Assembly (NCBI RefSeq): GCF_947387515.1
Contig: NZ_CANDOB010000001.1
Location: 1,608,364-1,672,363 of the forward strand
Reading direction: 5' to 3'
Origin: Alkalihalobacillus sp. CinArs1
Lineage (GTDB): Bacteria; Bacillota; Bacilli; Bacillales; Guptibacillaceae
Length of the DNA: 64,000 bases
Below, piece by piece: positions 1 through 8,734 of the stretch. Position 1 is the first letter of the stretch. Each line of letters opens with the position of its first letter. The position numbers and the translations under genes were made by a program. The notes under the pieces are model-generated. The model worked only from the letters and a program-made list of their open reading frames with translations. It was not told the DNA's origin and did no database searches.

Positions 1-377
1 TTCTCGAGAGGGAGAAAGGTCTCCTTTTCTCCGGTGATCTATACGTAATGAGCAGACCGAAAAGTATTTTTGCATTTGAGTCGATTCCAGGTATTATCGA
101 TTCGATCGAAAACGTCTTAACGTATGACTTCTCTACGATGTTTTGCTCTCATTCCGGATATATACCTAACGGACGGAACCGTCTAGAGGAAAAGCTAACG
201 TATTTAAAAACCGTGCAACATGATGTACTTAGAAAATACCAAGAAGGAAAATCGGCTTCAGAGATTCAAAAAGAGCTCTTTCCTTCTGCTCACGCTCTTA
301 ATTATTTTTCACTCTTTGAAAACTCTCCAAAGCATATCGTGACTTCGATCATCAAAGATAGCGCACAGACTGTATAA
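1..377 (+). CDS. MBL-fold metallo-hydrolase, C-terminal part (5' end outside window)
   Basis: The frame is open to the left edge, so the gene starts before the window; an internal ATG at 48 is not the true start. The first readable residues contain a 'GLLFSGDLYV' stretch, the 'G-x-L-F-x-G-D' strand that carries a metal-ligand Asp in metallo-beta-lactamase-fold hydrolases. Further on is 'FCSHSGY', where His would be a late metal ligand. The remainder is helical, as in the C-terminal extension of many Bacillus MBL hydrolases. The N-terminal HxHxDH motif is not in the window, so the substrate cannot be inferred. The gene is followed at once by a hairpin terminator shared with the convergent FAD oxidoreductase. 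Family assignment rests on a short motif and is moderately secure. Confidence 0.6.
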   Translation, partial: LEREKGLLFSGDLYVMSRPKSIFAFESIPGIIDSIENVLTYDFSTMFCSHSGYIPNGRNRLEEKLTYLKTVQHDVLRKYQEGKSASEIQKELFPSAHALNYFSLFENSPKHIVTSIIKDSAQTV

Positions 378-381
378 TAAA

Positions 382-406
382 AAAACTGCCGAACAACGGC
401 AGTTTT
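382..406. terminator. Bidirectional intrinsic terminator
   Basis: Perfect 10-bp stem (AAAACTGCCG / CGGCAGTTTT) with a 5-nt loop. A-rich and T-rich flanks allow it to work for both convergent genes. Confidence 0.85.
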
Positions 407-408
407 CT

Positions 409-1398
409 CTATGTTTCAATCAATCTTTTCATCAACTCGTCTGCAGCTGCAAGGCCTGAACGCGCTGCGCTTTCTACCCTTGTTCTGCCCGAAGAGTCGT
501 CTCCGTAAAGAAATGCGTCGCCTGCTACGATTACATCTTCCTCATCTGATACGGCGAGAAATGGTGCTGTATGAACGTTTTCTGCCTGCGCATATCGCCA
601 TTTCTTTATTTGGTATGCCGTAATCGTCTCAGGCCGAATAATTGTTGAGGTCAGGTTTAGCAAATCCTCTTTGATCGTTGCGTCACTTTTATCATACAAT
701 GCTTTTGACCGCTCAGGCGTTGCATAGATGCTGATGATTCTCTCATTCGATATCCCTTTTGCATAGCTATCCGTCACCCGCTCAATTCCTTCAGATAAGT
801 GAGCATCCTGATGACCTGAATGAGGAAGCCCCGTTTCTTCCTCTTTGTTCACCGTTAACAGCGCAACGACCGCAGGACTAAATCGTAAGCTCTGAAGAGT
901 TTCCTCCGCCTCTTTACTCATCCGGAGGTCGCTTTGTTTTAAAAGCTGTCCCGTTTGTGGAGCTGGCGGGGTCATTAGGATCGCTCTTGCCCTTACTTCG
1001 CTCTCGTCCTCTGATCTTAGTACATACTCGTTATGTTGTTTTATGATGTGGTGCACTTTGAATTGAAGCTTCAGTGGTATGCCTTTGGATACGTTTTTCA
1101 CAAGCTGGTTCATGCCTTCTATCCCTTTGTATCGAGCGTACTTCTCACCGAACCATCGTTCCACCCAGCCTTTCTTACTCCACTCATCGACATGAGATTG
1201 AAACTCGGATGATCTTACTGTGAAAAATTGTGCACCATGGTCAGCTCTTCCACCATCGATTCGCCTCGTTGCCATTCGGCCACCGACACTTTTACTCTTA
1301 TCGATCACAATGACAGAGAGTCCTTGCCCCTCCAATTTTCTAGCTGCAAGAACGCCAGATAATCCTCCACCTACGATTGCGACATCATATGTTCTCAT
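409..1398 (-). CDS. NAD(P)/FAD-dependent oxidoreductase, renalase-like
   Basis: A 329-residue flavoprotein. Residues 5-35 form a Rossmann FAD-binding beta-alpha-beta unit ([14 protein letters not shown]...VIVIDKS), followed by the GGRMATRR segment typical of the amine-oxidase/renalase-like family. A 'VIVAGDAF' motif near the C-terminus contacts the FAD pyrophosphate. The '[10 protein letters not shown]' segment is also characteristic of renalase-type proteins. The substrate is unknown; distant relatives oxidise dihydronicotinamide isomers or amines, but nothing here proves that. The start codon overlaps the msrAB stop by 4 bp (ATGA), so the two genes are translationally coupled. That suggests a role in redox repair alongside methionine sulfoxide reduction, which is inference. 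Confidence 0.8.
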   Translation of the reverse strand: MRTYDVAIVGGGLSGVLAARKLEGQGLSVIVIDKSKSVGGRMATRRIDGGRADHGAQFFTVRSSEFQSHVDEWSKKGWVERWFGEKYARYKGIEGMNQLVKNVSKGIPLKLQFKVHHIIKQHNEYVLRSEDESEVRARAILMTPPAPQTGQLLKQSDLRMSKEAEETLQSLRFSPAVVALLTVNKEEETGLPHSGHQDAHLSEGIERVTDSYAKGISNERIISIYATPERSKALYDKSDATIKEDLLNLTSTIIRPETITAYQIKKWRYAQAENVHTAPFLAVSDEEDVIVAGDAFLYGDDSSGRTRVESAARSGLAAADELMKRLIET

Positions 1399-2354
1399 TG
1401 AAACAACACACGATATTCGCCGTAGCCTTCTTCCTCTAACTGTTCTTTCGGAATAAACTTCATCGCTGCAGAATTGATGCAGTACCTGAGTCCGTTCTCA
1501 CCTGGACCGTCATTAAACACGTGACCAAGATGGGAATCCGCTTCATTACTACGTACTTCCGTACGAATCATAAAGTGACTGAAATCCTTTTTCTCTTTTA
1601 CAAAGTTTTTGTGAATCGGTTGTGTGAAGCTCGGCCACCCACATCCCGCGTCATATTGATCAGTTGAACTGAATAAGGGCTCTCCTGAAACGATATCAAC
1701 ATAAATTCCTTGTTTTTCATTATCATAGTATTCGTTTTGAAAAGGACGCTCTGTTCCATTTTTTTGCGTTACTTCATACTGGATATCGGTTAGCCGCTCA
1801 CGAAGCTCATCGTCATTCTTCTGAAATGACCAGTTATTTTCGATGAATGCTTTTCTCCCTGACCCTTTTTTATAACGATTGTAGTGAGCAGGGTTCTTCT
1901 TATGATAATCCTGATGGTAATCTTCAGCAGGATAAAAAGGTTTTGCAGGAAGAATTTTTGTTACGATTGGTTTTGAAAAACGACCGCTTTCTTCTAGCGC
2001 TGTCTTTGATTGTTCTGCTAACGTCTGCTGGTCCTCGTTATGGTAATAAATTGCGGTTTTATACGTATCACCACGATCGAAGAATTGCCCCCCATCATCA
2101 GTAGGGTCGATTTGGCGCCAAAAGAGATCAAGGAGCTTACTATATGGGAAAATAGCAGGGTCATACGTAATCTGAACAGCTTCCACATGACCGGTCTCTT
2201 TAGAAATCACTTCCTCATAAGTTGGATACGGTTTTTCTCCACCCGTATAACCTGATACTACACTTTGAATTCCTGGCAGCTCATCGAACGGTTCTACCAT
2301 ACACCAGAAACATCCTCCGGCAAATGTCGCTACTTCACTTTTTGGGTTATTCAT
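1395..2354 (-). CDS. msrAB: Bifunctional peptide methionine sulfoxide reductase MsrA/MsrB
   Basis: A 319-residue fusion that reduces both the S and R diastereomers of methionine sulfoxide. Residues 1-175 are the MsrA domain with the catalytic GCFWC motif (Cys15, Cys18) and the 'GYTGG...PTYEEV' segment. Residues 180-319 are the MsrB domain with '[10 protein letters not shown]', '[12 protein letters not shown]' and the catalytic '[11 protein letters not shown]' (Cys292). In B. subtilis msrA and msrB are separate genes; fusions occur in other Firmicutes. It is the first gene of a two-gene operon with the FAD oxidoreductase (ATGA overlap). No signal peptide is visible, so it acts in the cytoplasm. 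Confidence 0.95.
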   Translation of the reverse strand: MNNPKSEVATFAGGCFWCMVEPFDELPGIQSVVSGYTGGEKPYPTYEEVISKETGHVEAVQITYDPAIFPYSKLLDLFWRQIDPTDDGGQFFDRGDTYKTAIYYHNEDQQTLAEQSKTALEESGRFSKPIVTKILPAKPFYPAEDYHQDYHKKNPAHYNRYKKGSGRKAFIENNWSFQKNDDELRERLTDIQYEVTQKNGTERPFQNEYYDNEKQGIYVDIVSGEPLFSSTDQYDAGCGWPSFTQPIHKNFVKEKKDFSHFMIRTEVRSNEADSHLGHVFNDGPGENGLRYCINSAAMKFIPKEQLEEEGYGEYRVLFQ

Positions 2355-2430
2355 TCTCTACCACTCCAATACAGAGGATTTACTAATAAGATATCCTGAA
2401 CACCGACTATTTTTCCAGAAACTTGTTTCA

Positions 2431-2444
2431 AGATAGCGCTTTCA
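2431..2444 (-). promoter_or_regulatory. Candidate cre (CcpA) site
   Basis: On the minus strand TGAAAGCGCTATCT fits the cre consensus TGNAANCGNWNNCW at every position. It lies between the divergent msrAB and ampS genes, inside a possible ampS promoter spacer (TTGTTT-17-TAAATA on the plus strand). Which gene it controls is not determinable from sequence. Confidence 0.5.
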
Positions 2445-2519
2445 ATAAATATTCACTGCTTCCCAATAAATCTGATAAACTGAACTTGTATGATTATAAA
2501 CGGATAAAGGAGATTATAT

Positions 2520-3752
2520 ATGACCACCTTTCATGAAAATTTACAAAAGTATGCTGACCTTGCCGTTAAGGTCGGGGTTAACATCCAAAAAGGACAAACC
2601 CTTGTCGTAAACGCACCGCTTACTTCAGCTGATTTTGTTAGAAGAATTGCTGAAAGTGCCTATGACGCAGGAGCTAAGAACGTACACGTCGAGTGGAATG
2701 ATGAAACATTAACTCGAATCAAATACGAAAAAGCTCCAGATGAAGCATTCAAAGAGTTCCCAATGTGGAAGGCAAAAGGTTTTGAAGAACTAGCAGAAAA
2801 CGATGCTGCTTTCCTTTCGATCGTTTCTTCGAATCCTGACTTATTGAAAGGCATCGACCCTGAACGCATATCGAATGCCAGCAAAACGGCGGGTAAAGCC
2901 CTAGAAAAGTACCGTGATTACATCATGTCAGATCACAACAGTTGGTCAGTTGTTGCTGTTCCTTCTAAACAATGGGCTGCTAAGGTTTTCCCTGATTCGC
3001 CAGAAGATAAGCAAGAAGAGCTGTTATGGGGAGCTATCTTTGACGCAACGCGCGTCTCAACGGGAGATCCGGTTCAAGCTTGGAAAGAACATAGCGCAAA
3101 CCTCGAGCAAAAAGTAGATTACTTAAATGAAAAGCATTACAGCAAGCTTCACTACCGTGCACCTGGAACTGACTTAACGATCGAGCTTCCTGAAGCTCAC
3201 CAGTGGGTAGGTGGAATCAGTGAAAATGTTAAGGGAGACCACTTCGTCGCGAACATGCCAACTGAAGAAGTGTTTACGATTCCGCACAAACATGGCGTTA
3301 ATGGTGTCGTGACCTCAACGAAACCACTAAGCTATGGTGGTACTGTAATCGAAGAGTTTTCATTAACGTTTGAAGGAGGACGCATCGTCAAAGCAGAAGC
3401 AAAATCGGGTGATGAGACCTTGCAACATCTACTCGATACGGATGAGGGTGCACGATACCTAGGAGAAGTTGCTCTCGTGCCCCACGACTCCCCGATCTCG
3501 AACGTAGATACGATCTTTTTTAACACCTTGTTCGATGAAAATGCTTCGAATCACCTTGCAATCGGAAATGCGTATTCCTTCTGTTTAGAAGGCGGAAAAA
3601 ACATGTCGAAAGAAGAGCTTGAAGCAGCAGGTGCTAACGAAAGTGTGACGCATGTCGATTTCATGATCGGTTCTGAAGAAATGGACATCGATGGAATTAA
3701 GAGCGATGGTACGAGCGAACCGGTCTTCAGGAACGGCAACTGGGCTTTTTAA
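2520..3752 (+). CDS. ampS: Aminopeptidase AmpS (M29 family metallopeptidase)
   Basis: A 410-residue cytosolic aminopeptidase of peptidase family M29 (thermophilic aminopeptidase/AmpS), which removes N-terminal residues using a two-metal (Co/Zn) site. Family hallmarks are visible: N-terminal 'YADLAVKVGVNIQKGQTLVVNAP', 'VHVEWND', 'MSDHNSWSVVAVPS', 'YLGEVALVP' and 'FFNTLFDENASNHLAIGNAY', which contain the metal-binding Glu/His/Asp residues. The length matches the family. The start follows an AAAGGAGA ribosome binding site. It is monocistronic, ending in a strong terminator, and a cre-like site lies upstream. Confidence 0.95.
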   Translation: MTTFHENLQKYADLAVKVGVNIQKGQTLVVNAPLTSADFVRRIAESAYDAGAKNVHVEWNDETLTRIKYEKAPDEAFKEFPMWKAKGFEELAENDAAFLSIVSSNPDLLKGIDPERISNASKTAGKALEKYRDYIMSDHNSWSVVAVPSKQWAAKVFPDSPEDKQEELLWGAIFDATRVSTGDPVQAWKEHSANLEQKVDYLNEKHYSKLHYRAPGTDLTIELPEAHQWVGGISENVKGDHFVANMPTEEVFTIPHKHGVNGVVTSTKPLSYGGTVIEEFSLTFEGGRIVKAEAKSGDETLQHLLDTDEGARYLGEVALVPHDSPISNVDTIFFNTLFDENASNHLAIGNAYSFCLEGGKNMSKEELEAAGANESVTHVDFMIGSEEMDIDGIKSDGTSEPVFRNGNWAF

Positions 3753-3765
3753 TCGTAGACTTAAA

Positions 3766-3796
3766 GCTAACGAGATTACTCGTTAGCCTTTCTTTT
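3766..3796 (+). terminator. Intrinsic terminator of ampS
   Basis: 9-bp stem GCTAACGAG / CTCGTTAGC with a 4-nt loop, followed by CTTTCTTTT. Confidence 0.85.
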
Positions 3797-3842
3797 GAGC
3801 AGTGCCAAACTGTATCTGCCTCACTGCCGTCACGCTAGGAAT

Positions 3843-3872
3843 TTTACTCGATTTGCTTTATACTTGAGTAAA
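3843..3872 (+). promoter_or_regulatory. Inverted repeat around a possible -10 box
   Basis: TTTACTC (3843-3849) and GAGTAAA (3866-3872) form a 7-bp inverted repeat flanking TATACT at 3859-3864, a good -10 hexamer. There is no convincing -35. It could be the promoter/operator of the ATP-grasp gene 40 nt downstream. Confidence 0.3.
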
Positions 3873-3911
3873 TCTATAGGAATTTCTGTCATTCGTAGAG
3901 GAGGCAATATC

Positions 3912-4841
3912 ATGAGTGCAAAGGTTTATATCATACATGAGAATGAAGAATGGACGGAACCTTTAAAAGTTCATCTAGAAAAACTCGGAGTTCCGTTTGA
4001 AGACTGGTTTTTACACGAGGGATCGCTTGATTTAACAACTGTTCCTCCAGAAGGAGTTTTTTATAACCGAATGAGCGCTTCTTCACACACAAGAGGTCAT
4101 CGCTATGCGCCTGAATATACGGCTGCAGTGCTCTCCTGGCTTGAAAGCCACGGACGTTTGGTACTGAACGATCGTCGTGCGCTAGCACTTGAAGTAAGTA
4201 AAGTTGCGCAATACAATGCGCTCAGACAACACGGAATTACAACACCAAAAACCATTGCCGCCGTAGGTAAAGATCCGCTTATCGAAGCAGCCGACAACTT
4301 CGATGGTCCGTTCATCACAAAGCACAACCGGGCAGGGAAAGGCCTCGGTGTCCAGTTATTCCAAAGCAAGGATGCATTGAAGCAGTATGTAGAAAGCGAT
4401 GACTTTGAAGAGTCGATCGATGGGATCACGCTTCTCCAAGATTATATTGAATCTCCTGACTCCTCGATCACTCGGTGTGAATTTGTCGGCGGTGAGTTTT
4501 TATATGCCGTCCGCGTAGATACATCTGAAGGATTTGAACTTTGCCCAGCAGACGTTTGCCAGGTTGGCGATTCGTTTTGCCCAACTACTGAAAAACCAAA
4601 GTTCGAGATCATCAAGGACTTCGACCATCCTATTTTGAAAAACTATGAATCTTTCTTGAAAGCGAACGGTATTACTTTCGCAGGAATCGAGTGCATAGAG
4701 AACAAAAATGGCGAATTATTCACGTACGATGTGAACACAAATACAAATTACAACCCAGATGCAGAGAGAGTAAGTAATCTTTCTGGAATGCGAGAAATTG
4801 CCAAGACGCTAGAACATGCACTAGCGCAAGTGCAACTATAA
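3912..4841 (+). CDS. ATP-grasp family protein (RimK-like ligase fold)
   Basis: A 309-residue protein. The ATG at 3912 follows an AGAGGAGG ribosome binding site at the right distance; an in-frame upstream extension of 39 codons has none and runs into the ampS terminator. ATP-grasp features are visible: 'GPFITKHNRAGKGLGVQLF' (nucleotide-binding lysine and flexible glycine loop, about residues 127-145), 'GITLLQDYIESPDSSITRCEFVGGEFLYAVRV', and the metal-binding end 'FAGIECIENKNGELFTYDVNTNTNYNPDAE' (Glu, Asp, Asn). Such enzymes form carboxylate-amine or carboxylate-thiol bonds via acyl phosphates; RimK-like members glutamylate proteins or small molecules. The partner substrate is not evident from the context. 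Monocistronic. Confidence 0.8.
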   Translation: MSAKVYIIHENEEWTEPLKVHLEKLGVPFEDWFLHEGSLDLTTVPPEGVFYNRMSASSHTRGHRYAPEYTAAVLSWLESHGRLVLNDRRALALEVSKVAQYNALRQHGITTPKTIAAVGKDPLIEAADNFDGPFITKHNRAGKGLGVQLFQSKDALKQYVESDDFEESIDGITLLQDYIESPDSSITRCEFVGGEFLYAVRVDTSEGFELCPADVCQVGDSFCPTTEKPKFEIIKDFDHPILKNYESFLKANGITFAGIECIENKNGELFTYDVNTNTNYNPDAERVSNLSGMREIAKTLEHALAQVQL

Positions 4842-4848
4842 TTGCTAA

Positions 4849-4878
4849 GCTGTCGAGTAGCCTCGGCAGCTTCTTTCT
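4849..4878 (+). terminator. Intrinsic terminator after ATP-grasp gene
   Basis: Stem GCTGTCGAG / CTCGGCAGC (one G-U pair), 4-nt loop, followed by TTCTTTCT. Confidence 0.8.
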
Positions 4879-4880
4879 AT

Positions 4881-4896
4881 GTATAGATGTCTATAC
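4881..4896. promoter_or_regulatory. 16-bp palindrome, possible operator
   Basis: GTATAG-ATGT-CTATAC is a perfect inverted repeat 80 bp upstream of the DUF2515 gene and just past the previous terminator. Its size suits a dimeric HTH regulator, but no cognate protein is identified. Confidence 0.3.
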
Positions 4897-4977
4897 CTCT
4901 AGTTAGGTAGGATATGCGTATCATCTTCTCACTTTGAAACTCGAGCATACACTTTAAGAGTGAGGGAGGTGTGTACG

Positions 4978-6123
4978 TTGAATGGATTACTAGCTAATAT
5001 AAGCCTTATGCCTAAGAAGAAAACACCTCCATATTGGAAAGAGCTTAAAAAGGAGTTAAAAGAAGCGCGCAAAGGAACTCACATAGAAAAGACTAAGAAG
5101 CTTTCACAGGAAGATAAAAGGGTGTTACATGCGATCAGAACCCAAACCAAGCTTGCTAATCGTGACAATATCACTCGGACAAACGCTTATTTACGTTTCT
5201 ATTTGGAGTACGAAGAAATTCACTGGTCTCTTCTTGCGCATATGGTTTCAAGAAATGCAGGTTGGACGATGACAGACTTAAAAGGAGAGTACTTGCCTAT
5301 CATTCTCTCTCCTTCTAAACGAGACGATTTTTTCTCGTTTTTAGAACGGGGAAACTGGTTGATCTTTCAAGATGCGTACCCTCAACTATTGATCTACAAA
5401 TATAGTATTCTTCAGTCGAAGCCGCTGTTTTACCTACTGCCTCATCTCCATGTTTCATCGTTTATGGAAGTGATCTGGACTTACTATTGGAAAACCAATG
5501 ACCCTCACTTGCTTACAAGTGCATTAATCATCAATGAACAAAACTATATCGATTCCCGCATCATTCAGAATAATCATTTCAAAACTGCTGTCTTGAATAC
5601 ATTAGCGTTTCAGCTTCAGGATGTACTGAATACGAATACGATTTTGTTCCCGATGAAGGATGGAAAGAACGTGTTGTTATCAGGGGCAACCGTACACCAC
5701 TTTTCGCATCTAAGAGAGCGAATCAAGTTTGGAAAGCATCTCTACTATCTACTGTTCTCAAAGAAAGCTACCACGGATGCGGTCCTTGATTGGTGCGTAC
5801 ACCACCCTCATACAGGGTCTAGAAAAGACTACTGGAATCATCTTTTTCACCATGTAAAAGAAGGAATTCCAGGTGAGAAAAGGGTATTAACTAATTGTGA
5901 GGTTCAAACCGGACCTCGTATTTTTAGTCCTGAATTAACAGTCTGGAAGGAAGTCGCGCATCAATCACCGACCATACATGACTGGTTCACAAGTGGGGAC
6001 TGCTTAAACGATCTTATTCCGTCAGAAATCGATTCATCTGGTAACATTCAGCGAATTCACTGTCGTACTCTTGAAATGCTCGAAAAAATCACATTACTAC
6101 ATACGATTGGGTTGATTCCATGA
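4978..6123 (+). CDS. DUF2515 family protein (YppC-like)
   Basis: A 381-residue soluble protein. I chose TTG at 4978 because an AGGGAGGT ribosome binding site lies 7-8 nt upstream; an in-frame GTG at 4960 overlaps that site. The segment 'DNITRTNAYLRFYLEYEEIHWSLLAHMVSRNAGWTMTDLKG' is the signature of DUF2515, whose B. subtilis member is YppC. Function is unknown. The protein is rich in aromatic and basic residues, with no signal peptide or clear membrane span. Its stop overlaps the start of the next gene by 4 bp (ATGA), tying it to an RRNPP-type peptide-responsive regulator, a coupling I have not seen described. Confidence 0.8.
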   Translation: MNGLLANISLMPKKKTPPYWKELKKELKEARKGTHIEKTKKLSQEDKRVLHAIRTQTKLANRDNITRTNAYLRFYLEYEEIHWSLLAHMVSRNAGWTMTDLKGEYLPIILSPSKRDDFFSFLERGNWLIFQDAYPQLLIYKYSILQSKPLFYLLPHLHVSSFMEVIWTYYWKTNDPHLLTSALIINEQNYIDSRIIQNNHFKTAVLNTLAFQLQDVLNTNTILFPMKDGKNVLLSGATVHHFSHLRERIKFGKHLYYLLFSKKATTDAVLDWCVHHPHTGSRKDYWNHLFHHVKEGIPGEKRVLTNCEVQTGPRIFSPELTVWKEVAHQSPTIHDWFTSGDCLNDLIPSEIDSSGNIQRIHCRTLEMLEKITLLHTIGLIP

Positions 6124-6995
6124 CGTTTGCGGCACTAGGCATCGAAATCAAGAACCTAAGAAAATATAGAGGATTCTCTCAAAAGGAATTAAGTAGAGGC
6201 ATTTGCTCTCAGGCTCAGATCAGTAAGATTGAAAAAGGGGACGTTTATCCACTGGCTCCAACTCTCTACGAACTTTCAAATCGACTCGGTGTCGATATTA
6301 ATTACTTCTTCGAAAGAACGTTGATCGAAAGGATCGATTATGTTCATGAAGTCTATCTTCAAGTAAGAAATGCGATTAAAGAATTTGACTATAAAAAGGT
6401 TGAGGAGATCGTTCGAACAGAACTTCGCAATCCACTTTATCATCAAAACTTGGAATTCAAGCAGTTCATTATGTGGCACAACGGTATTTGTCAGTATCAC
6501 CTCTACCAAGAAGCGCATTCCGCCATTTCTATGATCGACCAGGCATTTAAGCTAACGTATACGAACAAATATTATAGTGAAAGAGAGATTGAAATTCTAA
6601 ATAGTAAAGGCATCATCTATTTACTTACAGAACAACTCTCGCTAGCTATTTCATTGTATAAAGAGCTGATCGAACAACATAATCGCTTGAAGCGAGTACT
6701 CGATCATACAGTTAAGATACGGTTGTTTTACAATCTTGCGAAAGCCCTTAGTAATAATAATGAACATGATGAATCGATTACGATCTGTAAACGGGGGATC
6801 GATTATTGTATCCATACCAACAGCATGTATTTATTTGGACAACTGCACTTCCAGATTGGCTTTAATCACCATCTAAATGGAGAAGAAAGGGAATCCATCA
6901 AGCATTTCGAAAAAGCGCACACGATATTCGATTTACAAAACCAAGAAGAACTTAAAGCACACGTGGAGAAGGAATTTCTTCAGGGCACGGTGTGA
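6120..6995 (+). CDS. HTH/TPR transcriptional regulator, RRNPP-like
   Basis: A 291-residue protein with an Xre-type helix-turn-helix at residues 5-65 ('IKNLRKYRGFSQKELSRGICSQAQISKIEKGDVYPLAPTLYELSNRLGV'). It is followed by a long all-helical region with TPR-like repeats (for example 'LSLAISLYKELIEQ', 'HDESITICKRGIDYC', 'ERESIKHFEKAHTIF'). This architecture is that of PlcR/NprR-type regulators, which bind short re-imported signalling peptides through the TPR domain. No secreted pro-peptide gene was seen immediately downstream; only 63 bp separate the stop from the convergent gene. The start overlaps the DUF2515 stop (ATGA), so both are one operon. Confidence 0.8.
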   Translation: MTFAALGIEIKNLRKYRGFSQKELSRGICSQAQISKIEKGDVYPLAPTLYELSNRLGVDINYFFERTLIERIDYVHEVYLQVRNAIKEFDYKKVEEIVRTELRNPLYHQNLEFKQFIMWHNGICQYHLYQEAHSAISMIDQAFKLTYTNKYYSEREIEILNSKGIIYLLTEQLSLAISLYKELIEQHNRLKRVLDHTVKIRLFYNLAKALSNNNEHDESITICKRGIDYCIHTNSMYLFGQLHFQIGFNHHLNGEERESIKHFEKAHTIFDLQNQEELKAHVEKEFLQGTV

Positions 6996-7019
6996 GGCAA
7001 ACGACATGAGCTAACGATT

Positions 7020-7056
7020 AAAGCAGGCCGTTTAGGTTTTCTAAACAGCCTGCTTT
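7020..7056. terminator. Bidirectional intrinsic terminator
   Basis: AAAGCAGGC...GCCTGCTTT with an inner GTTTAG/CTAAAC extension, between two convergent genes. T-rich on the plus side, A-rich before. Confidence 0.8.
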
Positions 7057-7058
7057 TA

Positions 7059-8231
7059 TTAAAAGAAGTCCATGAAGTTCGTTTTTTGATTCGATACAAT
7101 TCTTTCAAGTTTTCTTACGTCTTGCTCAGGTCCTTCGATTAAACCTGCTTCATAAAGAAATGCTGGCTTTTGATATCCCATCATCACTGCTGTTAAGGTA
7201 TTGATGTTGCAGCGAAGCCCTCGCTTTGGCGGGTGGGCACATGAACTATTCTGGTTATCTCCACGGAACACCTTCACCTTGTCTTCTTCAAGTAGATATG
7301 TACCATTGTTCCATTCTGCATGTTCATCATATACATGTAGAAAGAGGGTTTCTCCCCCTGTGGTCAGGGGATACTCGTTAAGAAAGCCTTCAGCATCTAC
7401 GATTCGAGCCATAAAATATGGTTCTACTTCCGTTTTAAGCTTTGGATTTTCAAGTAGGTATGGCAGCTGATCGCTTTCGTCTAACAATAGCGTTCCACCA
7501 TCGACCATCGAGTCATGCTGACATAAGTAGTTCCACAAACCTCTTCTAGCATCTCCATCGAGGGCAACGAATTCTTCCACCTCAAGATTACGATCTTTCG
7601 CTTTGTAAAAAACATACCCCATCAATTTACCTTCACCATTTCGATACGTTGCGAACTGATAACCATCAGAATAAACGCGAGTCTTCCACCAGTCATCATC
7701 ACGTTCTAACATTCCATTAAATTTAGCAGCGAACGCCTCGTAGATGGGGTTGAGCTGCTCGAACATATCCTCGATTGCAATCCTTCGAACGGTTCCACTT
7801 GCAGCAGGAAGTTGTTTAAAATCCTCTTTTTTTAGCGTGACTTTCTTCCAATCACTAAAGATCTCCCACCCGAACTTACGATAAAAGGCGATGTTAAATG
7901 GATGTAGGAACGATACCGTTTGCCCATTCTCTTTCATCTCTGATAGCGAATGGCGAAGGAGCTTTGCAACCTTTCCGCCTCTTCTATACTCTGGGTATGA
8001 TGCTACAGAAGCGATCCCTCCCATTGCAAACCGCTTTCCTGCTATCCACGTGTGCAGATCGATAATATGGATTTTTGCTGCTAAGTTTCCATCTTCAAAC
8101 TCTCCCCACACAGTATGCTCGCTGTATGCTTTTAGCTTTTTATCTAGCTCTTCTTTCGGTACATCATATTGAAACGCATACTCTGAGAGGCGTATGACAT
8201 CCATCATTTCAGACTTATTTAGTTTTCTCAT
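7059..8231 (-). CDS. GNAT N-acetyltransferase, Eis family
   Basis: A 390-residue protein. The ATG at 8231 is preceded by GGAGGGAG at optimal distance. The N-terminal GNAT domain (1-150) shows 'GGIASVASYPEYRRGGKVAKLLRHSLSEMKENGQTVSFLHPFNIAFYRKFGWE', the V/I-x-x-x-P-x-x-R-x-x-G acetyl-CoA loop and the 'FYRKFGWE' strand found in Eis (enhanced intracellular survival) proteins. A second degenerate GNAT half and a C-terminal SCP2-like domain fit the length and the Eis three-part fold. Eis enzymes acetylate amines on aminoglycosides, peptides or polyamines; the substrate here is unknown. Monocistronic. Confidence 0.85.
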   Translation of the reverse strand: MRKLNKSEMMDVIRLSEYAFQYDVPKEELDKKLKAYSEHTVWGEFEDGNLAAKIHIIDLHTWIAGKRFAMGGIASVASYPEYRRGGKVAKLLRHSLSEMKENGQTVSFLHPFNIAFYRKFGWEIFSDWKKVTLKKEDFKQLPAASGTVRRIAIEDMFEQLNPIYEAFAAKFNGMLERDDDWWKTRVYSDGYQFATYRNGEGKLMGYVFYKAKDRNLEVEEFVALDGDARRGLWNYLCQHDSMVDGGTLLLDESDQLPYLLENPKLKTEVEPYFMARIVDAEGFLNEYPLTTGGETLFLHVYDEHAEWNNGTYLLEEDKVKVFRGDNQNSSCAHPPKRGLRCNINTLTAVMMGYQKPAFLYEAGLIEGPEQDVRKLERIVSNQKTNFMDFF

Positions 8232-8379
8232 GACTGCTCCCTCCATTTCCTTATCCTTAGAGAACCATAACAAGCGTTTGATGTTTCGATAATATGTGTA
8301 GAATTTTCGAACATTTATGGTATACTAATTGTAACAAAACATTCACAATTAAATGTTGAGTTTAGTTTATAAATACTTT

Positions 8380-8393
8380 TGAAAGCGGTATCA
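8380..8393 (+). promoter_or_regulatory. Candidate cre (CcpA) site upstream of ywcE
   Basis: TGAAAGCGGTATCA fits TGNAANCGNWNNCW at all positions. It lies immediately before the AAGGAG ribosome binding site (8397-8402), where CcpA could act as a roadblock. Confidence 0.5.
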
Positions 8394-8410
8394 ATTAAGG
8401 AGTGGATCTC

Positions 8411-8692
8411 ATGGACGTATTTATGGTTTACTTATTTGTTATTACAGCAACGCCATTATTTCTTTGGAAAGACTATCGAAAGCTTGCATATATCCACACG
8501 CCATTCATAGTTGCCAACTGGGCTCTTCTCATCTTCTATATTGGCGGAGGTATGACACCAGCTGCTCATACAATTTTTATCACACTGTTTGTGATCAATG
8601 TATTGTTTGCTCACCTAGCTGCATTCCTTCTGTTTGCGCTGCCAATTATCCGCGAACGTGCAGCTGCAAAAAAAGTATCTTCGATGGAATAA
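8411..8692 (+). CDS. ywcE: YwcE-like small membrane protein (spore morphogenesis/germination)
   Basis: A 93-residue, very hydrophobic protein with three predicted membrane spans (about residues 1-17, 28-46, 53-77) and a basic tail 'RERAAAKKVSS'. The ATG at 8411 lies 8 nt after AAGGAG. Its opening 'MDVF..YLFVITATPLFLWKDYRKLA' and its position convergent with qoxD match B. subtilis ywcE, which is required for proper spore morphogenesis and germination and is holin-like in size. Synteny is the main support; sequence similarity is recalled, not computed. Confidence 0.75.
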   Translation: MDVFMVYLFVITATPLFLWKDYRKLAYIHTPFIVANWALLIFYIGGGMTPAAHTIFITLFVINVLFAHLAAFLLFALPIIRERAAAKKVSSME

Positions 8693-8694
8693 TA

Positions 8695-8730
8695 AAAACA
8701 CCGTCCACCCCTTGAGGTGAACGGTGTTTT
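8695..8730. terminator. Bidirectional terminator between ywcE and qoxD
   Basis: Stem AAAACACCGT...ACGGTGTTTT with a CACC/GGTG extension around the loop. A and T tracts on both sides. Confidence 0.85.
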
Positions 8731-8734
8731 CGTC

